The notes under the pieces: model-generated
Database searches by the model: none
What the model was told of the DNA's origin: nothing
The model's input: only the letters and a program-made list of their open reading frames with translations
Assembly: GCF_042186555.1 (NCBI RefSeq)
Contig: NC_133336.1
Coordinates: 37,498,338 to 37,562,337 of the forward strand
Length of the DNA stretch: 64,000 nucleotides
Source: Aquarana catesbeiana
Lineage: Eukaryota; Chordata; Amphibia; Anura; Ranidae
Direction of reading: 5' to 3'
Part shown: positions 56,345 to 64,000 of the stretch, one piece after another
Layout of the letters: each line of letters opens with the position of its first letter
Numbering within the stretch: position 1 is the first letter of the stretch
Made by a program: the position numbers and the translations under genes

Positions 56345-58040
56345 ATGGTTAAGGGGAACCCTATCACAGAATTAAAAAAAATAAAACAGAACCCCCCCCC
56401 CAGTCCATACCAGGCACCTTTGGGTGTGGTATAGATTTTAAGGGCAACTCCATGCCAAAATTGAAAAAAAATGGCGTGGGGTCCCCCCAAAATCCATACC
56501 AGGCCCATTGGGTCTTGCATAGATTTTAAGGGGAACTCAAAATCCATACCAGACCCTTATACAGGCGTACCCCCCCTCCTGAACCATACCAGGCCGCTTG
56601 CCCTCAACATGGGGAGGGTGCATCGGGATATCCCCAAAGCACCTTGTCCCCATGTTGATGACAAGAGCCTCATCTCCACAACCCTGGACTCTTGGTTGGG
56701 GGGGGTCTGCCGGCAGGGGGCTTATCAAAATCTGGAAGCCCCCTTTAACAAGGGGGGCCTAGATCCTACCCCCCCATGTGAATGGGTATGGTGTAATTTG
56801 ACAATTCCTTTATTAAAAAAAAAAAAAATAAGTGTCCCGAGATGTCCATCCATCTTCAAACACGCCACCCGCTGGACCCGAAAAATAGAAATAAAAAAAT
56901 AGCTCTGCCTCGATGGAAGGTGTCTAGCCGACTGATGTTTCTTGGCTGTGACAGCTGTTATATAGGCAAGGGCATGACCGCCCCTTTTGATGTCATGTGC
57001 CATCAGAGGGGGGGCGGGGTCATCCAGTTATGTCAGCGGGTGGCCCTGTCCTTGCCTATATAGCAGCTGTCACAGCGAAAAGACAGCAGTCGCCGGAAGG
57101 CCTTCCATGGAGGTGGAGTATTTTCGTTTTTTTTTTCTATTTTTCGGGTCCATTGGGCGCCGTGATTGATGATGGGTATACATCGGGGGACAAATTTTCT
57201 TTTTTTTTAAATAAAGGAATTGTCAAAAACTGTCTTTTGTGGTTTTTACTTTTTGACACTTTTTTTGGTGGATGGGTAGGGGTACAATGTACCCCACACC
57301 CATTCACATAGGGGGTGGGATCTGAGGCCCCCCTTGTTAAAGGGGGCTTCCAGATTCTGATAAACTCCCCCACCCGCAGACCCCCACAACCAATGGCCAG
57401 GGTTGTGGGGACAAGGGGACCCCAAAGCACCCTCTCCACATCGAGGCCAATTGGTCTGGTATGGTTTAGGAGTGGGGCACTCGCTCACCCCCCCTTTCCT
57501 GGCCTGCCAGGCTGCTTGCTCGGATATGGATTTTGGGGGTGACCCCATGCCATTTTTTTTTTAAATTTTGGTGTGGAGTCCCTTTTAAAACCCATACCAG
57601 ACCTGAAGGGCCTGGCATGGATTTTGGGGGGGACCCCACGCTGTGTTTTTTAAAATTTTGGCATGGAGTTCCCCTTAATATCCATACCATACCTGAAGGG
57701 CCTGGTATGGATTGGGGGGGACCCCATGCCAATTTTTTCATTGATTTTTATGTATATTGCCAGGACCTGGCAATACATTACAGCCCCAAGCAATTTTAAA
57801 TGACATTTTTTCCTTTAGAAATGTAATTTTGCTGCGGCACAGTAAAACACATGAGACAGATGCGCCACTTTACAGGCAGACTAAGGAGACCCCCTAGGCA
57901 TGATATTTAAAGTAATGTTACCTTTTTATTGTTTCACTTTAAGCATTATTAAAATCACTGCTCCTGAAAAAACATCCGTTTTAAAAACTTTTTTTGCATT
58001 GATACATGTCCATTGTGGCAGTACCCGGGTCCCCATACAC
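56345..58040. mobile_element. Fold-back element F, copy 3, truncated left and interrupted by L1 on the right
   Basis: Contains the mirrored blocks of F (GGGGAACCC..., ATCCATACCAGACCC, TTAACAAGGGGGGC, AATACATTACAGCC...GTAATTTTGCTG). The two mirror halves meet near 56,900-57,100 in CAGCTGTTATATAGGCAAGG and its complement. The left terminus is missing. On the right it stops at the L1 A-tail; the remainder should lie beyond the 5' end of the L1. Confidence 0.75.
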
Positions 58041-58066
58041 TTTTTTTTTTTTTTTGTTTACAAAAG

Positions 58067-58072
58067 TTTATT
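58067..58072 (-). promoter_or_regulatory. Polyadenylation signal of the L1
   Basis: AATAAA on the minus strand lies about 12 bases before the terminal A-run of the L1, at the expected place for its polyadenylation signal. Confidence 0.7.
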
Positions 58073-58327
58073 TGAAAGACATATAATAAAACGGTTGCAG
58101 AGTACAACAATATGGTTTAACATGAGTAGTACATGAAAGTAGTATATACAAAGTTGGGTAATTAGTGAATAAAATATAATGAAGACATTGTATAAGGATG
58201 TAAGGGACATATAAAACAAAGCTGATATAGAAGGATGGTTAATAATATTTAATCTTTAGAATGTAGGTGATACTTTATCATGAAAACCAACAATATACAG
58301 GAATGAGTTCTAGGATGGAGTGAAGAA

Positions 58328-61300
58328 TTATAAGCATTGAGGGTTTGATAAGGGCCAGAACTTCCATTTTTCGTTATAAATATGCATAGTGTCAAATAGG
58401 GTATGATGGATTCTTTCGGAAAGTCTAAGTGATTCCATTCTAGATTCCACCTGGGGCCATGGTAGGTTTTGTGATTTCCAATTGAGAGCTATCATCCAGT
58501 GTATTGAACTGATTAGAGAGTGGATTAATCCACCGCAGGGAGTTGGAACATCTGGAACTGTAGCGTATAATAAGCATATTTGGGGGGATAGGGAAATTTT
58601 TTTCTTAAGAGGATTTTCTAGTATATTGATTAACTTATCCCATATTGGTTTCAAGAAATCACAGCTCCAAAAGATGTGCTTATAACTGCCCTCCAAAGGA
58701 CAACCTCTAAAACAGTTCGGGGAGGTTGAGGGGTAGAAGGAATGTATCCTAGATGGAGTCATGTACCACCTGATGTGAAGTTTTAATGGAGATTCTCTAA
58801 ATGCAGCAGCGCAATTACTTTTGCGGAGGTTTTTGATCATCTTGGTCCACGAGTCCGTTGAGAATGAGCTACCAATCTCTGCTTCCCATCTAATCATGGG
58901 ACCTGTTTTTTCGGGTTGGAGAAAGTTATTGAGATTACTATATAGTAAGGATATTAGTCTCTTGTCTCTAGGAGAAGAGATACAGATGTGTTCGAATAAA
59001 GTACTGGGGGGATTGACAGATAGTGAGTAGTATGTAGAGTAGAACTCGCGGACCAAGGTGAAATGGTAGTACTCCGAAGGGGGGAAATTGCATCTGGATT
59101 GTAATGAGGCAAAAGATGGAAATCCAGAGCTGAGTGTGATAGACTTTAATGTGGTAAGATTGTTTTTGATCCAGTTGTGGAAGGGTGTGTGGTCAAGGAA
59201 AGCGAGCGGAAATCTGGGGTCCCCCAAGAATGAGGCCAATGGAGGAGTTGCAGAGAGGAGTTTAAAGTTATCTTTGATTTTATTCCAAAGAAGTATAAGA
59301 TGGGCAATTAAAGTGTTTTTTTTACTAAGAATATGGTGTAGTTTTGTGTTGGACCACAAAATTCCTCTGATGTTCAATGGATGAATAGAGGTGGATTCAA
59401 AGGTCAACCAGGGGATATTTGCATTAGGGGAAGACCACTGAGCCATTTGTACTAGTTTGGTTGCTAAGAAATAAAGCCAAAGGTTGGGAAGTCCCAGCCC
59501 ACCTCTATCTTGTGGTCTATGCATAAGATTGTAACTACATCTGGGTTTTTTGTTGTTCCAGATAAATTTATTAATTTCACGTTGTATAGATTCCAGTTTG
59601 GTTTTGGGTACATTAATGGGAAGTGCTCTAAAATAGTATAATAATTTTGGAAGGATTGTCATTTTAAAAGCACAAATCCTTCCGAGAAAGGAGATATGGT
59701 AAGAGGACCAGATTTTTAACAGTGAGTTGATTCGTGAGAAGAGGGGAAGGTAGTTACTTTTATATAATAGATTATGAGATATTGTAATATTAACTCCTAA
59801 GTATTTAAAGGAGTGTGAAGACCAAAGGAAGTTGAAGTTTTTTTTCAGAAGTGAGGTTAGATCTGGGGGGCTGTTTATAGGTAAAATGGAGCATTTGTTG
59901 GTGTTAATAAAAAGACCAGAGAGTTTATGGAATGAATGGAGATCAGAGAGGAGGTTGGGTATTGAAATTAGTGGGTCTGTTAAAAATAAAAGTGCGTCAT
60001 CTGCATAGAGACTGAGTTTAAAGTCATATGGAACTTTTTGATAGCCTTTGATGTTAGGGTTATTTCTGATGGCAACTGCGAGGGGCTCTATGGCCAAGGC
60101 GAAAAGGAGAGGAGAGAGAGGGCAGCCCTGTCTGGTTCCTCTGCTTAGGGGAAAGAAATCAGAGTTGATCCCTGGAATTTTAATTCTGGTTTGGGGTAAA
60201 TGATAGAGAGCATTAAATCCATGTATAAATTTTTCTGATATGCCGAATTTAGGTAGGAGGTGATTAAGATATGACCAGTTAACGCTATCGAAGGCCTTGT
60301 GGATGTCAAGGCTAAGTAGATATAGGGGGCGAGAATGAAGGTTGGCATCTTGAACAATATTTGTGACAAGTCTAATGTTATCGACTATTTGTCTGCCTGG
60401 GATAAATCCCGTTTGATCCGTATGGATCAGAGATGTGATAACTGTAGCAAGCCTGTTTGCCAGTAATCTGCCAAATAGTTTAAGGTCATTGTTGAGGACT
60501 GAAATAGGGCGAAAATTTTGGGGAAGGGAATGGTCTTTTTCAGGTTTAGGGATTAAAGATAAGTTGGCCAATAACATATCTTCTGGGAAGTGACCACCTG
60601 ATAGGATATAATTGAACATTTTTGTAAGGCTGGGAGTCAGTAAAGAGGCAAATTTTTTATAGTATGATGTGGTGAAGCCGTCTGGGCCTGGTGCTGTTGA
60701 TGTTTTGAGGTTCTTTATTATATTGAGAATTTCGCTGTCCGTACAAGGATCATTCAATGAAGAAGCTTGGAGTTGGGTAAGTTTAGGGAGTTGAAGGGAG
60801 TTTAACCAGTCTAATGTGGTGAGAGGTGGGTGTGTTTGGGGGCCAGAAAGGAGGTTTTTATAGAATGAGGTGAAAATGTTTAGGACATCTTGGGGGTGCG
60901 TTACGATATTGCCTTTTTGGTTTCGCAGTTTATATACGTGTGGGGGTTTAGTGTCTTGATTTAGTTTCCTGGCAAACATTGATGAGGAAGAGTTGCCATG
61001 TAGTAGGAATTTGGCTTTGGAAAATCTGAGGGATTTCTCTGTGTCTTCAGAAAGTAAAGTGTTTAGGGATTTACGTTTTATCTGAATAAGATTTACTATA
61101 TCTGGAGTGGTATTGTGGTTTAGTTTAATATATAAATCATGTAGTTCTTTTGTAAGACATTTAATTTCTGTCAGTTTAGATTTATTTCTGGCTGCGGCAA
61201 TATTAATCAAATGACCCCGCAAGACCGCTTTGTGGGCTGCCCAGACTGAGGTAGGGAGGACATCTTCTGAAGTGTTTATGTGGAAGTATTCTTCAATGTG

Positions 61301-62092
61301 GGTATTTATTTGTTGGACGGTAGAAGGGTTAGATAAGAGAGAATCATTAAGGCGCCAATTAAAAGGGGTAGGAGTCATGCCAATATGTGAGGTATCAAAT
61401 TCTACTATATTGTGATCTGACCATGGGCATGGGTGTATATCAGTATTTGAAGAGTTTGCCAAGAGGATTGGTGTGCAGAAAATATAGTCTAATCTGGCAA
61501 AGCAATTGTGGGGGTGAGAATAGTGAGTATATGCTCTGATACCAATATTATGGGCCCTCCAGGAATCAATGAGCTGCAGTTTGCTAAGAGAGCGGTTTAT
61601 AGTTTTACTGAAAGCTTTGGAGGAGGGGGCCATTTTACTTCTATCAAGAGCAGGGTGTGCAGAGAGGTTGAAGTCGCCTCCAATTATCAAATGAGGTGAA
61701 ATATATTGCTCTAATACGCTGAAGAATTTGGTGAAGAATGTTGTCTGGGCCTCGTTTGGGGCGTATATAGAGGCTATAGTGATATTTTTCCTATTTATAC
61801 AGCCTTTCAGTATGATAAATCTACTGTCCACATCTCTGTAGATAGAATGGGGTTCAAAAATTATGGAATTTTTAATAAAAATAGCGGCACCACGGGATTT
61901 GTTGGAGAATGTAGTATAATGGGATTGGTTGAATGATTTATCAAAATATTGTGGGTGATTGGAAGTAGAAAAGTGGGTTTCTTGCATTAGTATTATATCT
62001 GCACCCAATCTTTTGTATTGTTTGAATGCTTTTTTACGTTTATTGGGGGAATTAAAGCCTTGGACATTATGGGAGAATACTTTAAGACCCAT
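58328..62092 (-). CDS. L1-clade LINE ORF2 protein (endonuclease and reverse transcriptase)
   Basis: This 1,254-aa protein nicks target DNA and reverse-transcribes the element RNA at the nick. The N-terminal APE-type endonuclease (about residues 1-235) shows N9, E38 in MQETH, Y110 in SIYAPN, the GGDFN motif (D140, N142), D202 in RLDYI and SDH (D226, H227), matching the L1 catalytic set. The reverse transcriptase (about 500-760) shows LIPKPEKD, FRPIS, motif A SLDIHKAFD (D596), motif B RQGCPLSP and motif C YADD (696-699), followed by an FKYLG motif. Near the C-terminus, residues 1127-1144 form CX3CX7HX4C, the L1 cysteine motif. The length is close to the usual 1,250-1,280 aa and there is no stop or frameshift, so it may still be functional. 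The ATG at 62,092 gives the endonuclease its proper N-terminus. Clade assignment to L1 rather than Tx1 rests on the ORF1 type and the A-tail. Confidence 0.95.
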   Translation of the reverse strand: MGLKVFSHNVQGFNSPNKRKKAFKQYKRLGADIILMQETHFSTSNHPQYFDKSFNQSHYTTFSNKSRGAAIFIKNSIIFEPHSIYRDVDSRFIILKGCINRKNITIASIYAPNEAQTTFFTKFFSVLEQYISPHLIIGGDFNLSAHPALDRSKMAPSSKAFSKTINRSLSKLQLIDSWRAHNIGIRAYTHYSHPHNCFARLDYIFCTPILLANSSNTDIHPCPWSDHNIVEFDTSHIGMTPTPFNWRLNDSLLSNPSTVQQINTHIEEYFHINTSEDVLPTSVWAAHKAVLRGHLINIAAARNKSKLTEIKCLTKELHDLYIKLNHNTTPDIVNLIQIKRKSLNTLLSEDTEKSLRFSKAKFLLHGNSSSSMFARKLNQDTKPPHVYKLRNQKGNIVTHPQDVLNIFTSFYKNLLSGPQTHPPLTTLDWLNSLQLPKLTQLQASSLNDPCTDSEILNIIKNLKTSTAPGPDGFTTSYYKKFASLLTPSLTKMFNYILSGGHFPEDMLLANLSLIPKPEKDHSLPQNFRPISVLNNDLKLFGRLLANRLATVITSLIHTDQTGFIPGRQIVDNIRLVTNIVQDANLHSRPLYLLSLDIHKAFDSVNWSYLNHLLPKFGISEKFIHGFNALYHLPQTRIKIPGINSDFFPLSRGTRQGCPLSPLLFALAIEPLAVAIRNNPNIKGYQKVPYDFKLSLYADDALLFLTDPLISIPNLLSDLHSFHKLSGLFINTNKCSILPINSPPDLTSLLKKNFNFLWSSHSFKYLGVNITISHNLLYKSNYLPLFSRINSLLKIWSSYHISFLGRICAFKMTILPKLLYYFRALPINVPKTKLESIQREINKFIWNNKKPRCSYNLMHRPQDRGGLGLPNLWLYFLATKLVQMAQWSSPNANIPWLTFESTSIHPLNIRGILWSNTKLHHILSKKNTLIAHLILLWNKIKDNFKLLSATPPLASFLGDPRFPLAFLDHTPFHNWIKNNLTTLKSITLSSGFPSFASLQSRCNFPPSEYYHFTLVREFYSTYYSLSVNPPSTLFEHICISSPRDKRLISLLYSNLNNFLQPEKTGPMIRWEAEIGSSFSTDSWTKMIKNLRKSNCAAAFRESPLKLHIRWYMTPSRIHSFYPSTSPNCFRGCPLEGSYKHIFWSCDFLKPIWDKLINILENPLKKKISLSPQICLLYATVPDVPTPCGGLIHSLISSIHWMIALNWKSQNLPWPQVESRMESLRLSERIHHTLFDTMHIYNEKWKFWPLSNPQCL

Positions 62093-63202
62093 AGTAGTTG
62101 AGGAAAATACTTCTAATTATATAAATAAGGAACGGAATATACCAAAATAGGGGAAGGAATACTAGTTGGATAGTAATGAAGTAGTAGGTTGTATGTGATT
62201 TCATAAATCGAAATGAGATCAATAGCTTTGTGTTAAGGTTTGAATTCAGTGTGTTATTACAATGAGTAATGATTGTTAAACAGTTGAAATTACCCAAAAT
62301 TGAATGAACTGTAATAAAAAGTCTTCCATAAAATATAATATTTGCATAAATTGCCATAAGGGCGAAAAAAACAACTATTAAAATAACAAGAAAAAGGGGA
62401 CTGAAGGACATAAGGTCGTTCAGCCTTTTAAATTTTTTCAAAGGACGAGAACGTCCAAATTCCACCAGCGGGGGCCGCAGCAACCCACTAGGGGAAGAAA
62501 GGGCCGCAGGCCCCTCTGGTAGAATGGGGGACAAACTAGCGACGGCGGATAGGCCAGGCATTAGTAAAGTAAAGTCTAGGTATGAAACCTAGAAAAAGAT
62601 TGGTGCATGGTGAAAACATAATATAAATAACATTAGTGTATCACAAAAATGGTATAAGTCTTCAAGAAATAAATGTGGAGAACATTTTTATAATATTTTA
62701 TGTTTCTCTACCATTGCCCTGCTATCTCTGGGTTAGAGTGACACAGCAATAATATCTAAACTTAGGTAGAGATAATGCATATTAGATTAGGATACCTGAA
62801 TAAGTGAGAGGAAAAAAAAAGAAGAAGAAAAAAAAAAAAAAAAAAAAACGGAAAAAACCGGAACATTATAAATAGAAAATAATGGGAACATGGGAACATG
62901 GGGGTTACCCTTCATGACCCCACCACCCCCGTTGCGACCCCTTACAAACTTTTTCTTCCCAGAAACAAAAGGTCCATGAAAAATTAGGACGAAAAAACAA
63001 AAATATTATTGTTCGTCTGGGTAGGAGATTGAATAGGTGATTTGCTCTAAAGTTTTGAGCTAGAGTTGATTGTAGAATCAGGGGCATTTACAGTAAGCAA
63101 GAGGGTATATACTCCACTGGGGAGTTAGGTCGAAGCTGGAGATAGGAGGACATCACATGCAAGTGGTCATAAAGTCGCAGGCTTGATTGTTGTGTAAACA
63201 GA
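62093..63202 (-). other. L1 inter-ORF region with a small ORF touching ORF2
   Basis: This stretch of about 1.1 kb separates the ORF1 stop from the ORF2 start, far longer than in mammalian L1. On the sense strand it contains a T/C-rich run (A-rich on the plus strand at 62,810-62,850). It also holds a 159-codon frame with a true ATG (62,082-62,561, minus) whose TAA overlaps the ORF2 ATG by 11 bases. The predicted product is proline/serine-rich at first and then strongly hydrophobic. The T-rich base composition alone could give such residues, so I do not call it a gene. Confidence 0.5.
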
Positions 63203-64000
63203 TCAGGCGACACGATCTTGGGGGGAGTGTTGTTGCCATCTTCTTTGGTCTCTTGGGATGCGTCTGGTCGAAGGTGTGGACCATATAGGTGAAGATCTGG
63301 GAGTGGCGGGCAAACGCTGTGATGGTTGTGGGTCTAGTAGACCTAGTTTAATGAGTAAATCTTTTCCTTCAATGACGTTATAGACCGTATAGGAATTGCC
63401 ATTATGGGTTAATGATAATTTGAATGGGAATCCCCATCTGTACTTGATTCTGGCTGATTGAAGAACATTTGTGACTTCTTTCATTCTGCGTCTTCGATCC
63501 AAAGTCGCAGGGGAGATATCAGGGAAAATCTGCAGCCTTGTTCCATCTAATTCTATGGATGGGGAATTTCTGGCGGCACGCATTACATCTTCTTTGGTAA
63601 GAAAGTCTTTCATGCACATTATAATATCTCTTGGAGGTTTATCTGCAGTAGGTTTTGGGCGCAGTGCCCTGTGCATTCTATCACAAGCAAAAGCAGAGAG
63701 GGGTTTGTCTGGTACTAGATCATGGAAAAGCTTTGTAATAACCTTATTTATGTCAGTAACTGACTCTGGGACACCACGCACTCTTATATTGTTCCTCCTG
63801 TTTCTATTATCGAGGTCTTCGATATGAGCTTGCATGAAAGAAAAACTGTCTGCCAATGTTTCATAGTCCTTTCTGAGGTCATTGTGTGCAATGGCTAGTT
63901 CATCATGCTTGGCTTCTAATAGGTCAGTGCGGCCTCCTATGCTAGCAATCTCCTGTGAGAGAGCAGTGGTAGATTTGTGAATCTCTCTTTCTAGTTTGTC
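63203..64000 (-). CDS. L1 ORF1 protein (RNA-binding, Transposase_22 type), 5' end outside the window
   Basis: The frame stays open to the window edge, so the start lies outside. About 265 codons are visible. The N-terminal visible part (about 63,835-64,000) is heptad-rich and charged, with alternating E/K/L/I and no proline, as expected for the trimerising coiled coil. It runs into DLDNRNRRNNIRVRGVPES, the signature at the coiled-coil/RRM junction of L1 ORF1p. The RRM and C-terminal domain follow, with DRMHRALRPKP, PRDIIMCMKDF, GTRLQIFPDISPATLDRRR and IKYRWGFPFKL. The family protein trimerises, coats L1 RNA and acts as a nucleic-acid chaperone. A TTG at 63,856 can look like a start, but the open coiled coil upstream shows the true start is further out. 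It is read in the same direction as ORF2, 1.1 kb upstream of it. Confidence 0.9.
   Translation of the reverse strand, partial: DKLEREIHKSTTALSQEIASIGGRTDLLEAKHDELAIAHNDLRKDYETLADSFSFMQAHIEDLDNRNRRNNIRVRGVPESVTDINKVITKLFHDLVPDKPLSAFACDRMHRALRPKPTADKPPRDIIMCMKDFLTKEDVMRAARNSPSIELDGTRLQIFPDISPATLDRRRRMKEVTNVLQSARIKYRWGFPFKLSLTHNGNSYTVYNVIEGKDLLIKLGLLDPQPSQRLPATPRSSPIWSTPSTRRIPRDQRRWQQHSPQDRVA

Larger units (their letters stand above)
58041..64000 (-). mobile_element. L1-clade non-LTR retrotransposon, 3' end and most of body; 5' end beyond window
   Basis: The element runs from past 64,000 (5' side) down to 58,041. It comprises ORF1, a 1.1 kb inter-ORF stretch, ORF2 and a 3' UTR of about 270 bp (58,056-58,327), ending in a run of 15 A on the minus strand (58,041-58,055). 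It landed in a fold-back repeat. The sequence just left of the tail (58,000-58,040) matches the repeat at 50,330-50,370 and 37,410-37,430, where the intact repeat continues into CACTTTTTATGAC. The target therefore had a T-run, as the L1 endonuclease prefers. The far target-site copy lies outside the window, so full length cannot be confirmed. Confidence 0.92.

Noticed and set aside
58482..61699. Plus-strand frames of 60-98 codons across the L1
   Set aside because: Antisense shadows of ORF2.
63471..63827. 118-codon plus-strand frame
   Set aside because: Antisense shadow of the L1 ORF1 protein.

Overview
The window is repeat-dominated vertebrate DNA, most likely from a ranid or closely related neobatrachian frog. 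This rests on the mix of elements I recognise: several Tc1/mariner lineages, TTAA-flanked GC-rich elements, hAT and PIF/Harbinger MITEs whose termini look familiar from frog genomes, a Ty3/Gypsy element, an amphibian-type LINE tail, a Penelope-like fragment and a near-intact L1. I see no host protein-coding gene, rRNA or tRNA. Almost every open frame is a transposon remnant, an antisense shadow or a product of tandem-repeat periodicity.

Layout. 1-6.9 kb: degenerate repeats, an inverted repeat around a TA array, a LINE-like 3' tail, and a 1.4 kb TGTAGC...GCTACA element with an internal 437-bp tandem duplication. 6.9-21.6 kb: TTAA-type elements with MITEs nested in them, chimeric Tc1 copies, hAT and Harbinger MITEs. 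22.1-25.5 kb: 5' part of a Gypsy element (LTR, gag, protease, RT), broken by stops and by an inserted retroelement. 27.1-30.8 kb: a Tc1 copy split by a 2.4 kb hAT element (8-bp target duplication), itself split by a 1.47 kb element with two 433-bp inverted arms and a 14-bp direct repeat. 34.6-35.5 kb: Tc1 and Penelope-like remnants. 37.3-39.6 kb: a fold-back element. 43.8-51.5 kb: a multi-level nest in which a Tc1 copy holds a solo LTR and a 5.6 kb fold-back element; the fold-back holds a TTAA-type element, which holds a 10-bp minisatellite. 51.5-56.3 kb: a GATA array, a Tc1-like relic, a TTAA MITE with strong hairpins and a second TGTAGC element. 56.3-58.0 kb: a third fold-back copy, interrupted by the L1.

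The L1 (58,041 to beyond the window end, minus strand) has an uninterrupted 1,254-codon ORF2 with endonuclease, reverse transcriptase and C-terminal Cys/His motifs, an ORF1 still open at the window edge, an AATAAA and a terminal A-run. It is the only element here that looks recently active.

The observation I rate highest is a recurring hammerhead-ribozyme-like module (CTGANGA, short stem, GAAA, short stem, UH) at about nine loci. It occurs next to polyadenylation-like signals, inside the 433-bp-arm fold-back element and near a Penelope-like RT fragment. Hammerheads in Penelope-like elements are established; the fold-back arrangement here may be new. Boundaries are read by eye from inverted termini and target duplications. 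Family names are inferred from those signatures and were not checked against a database.
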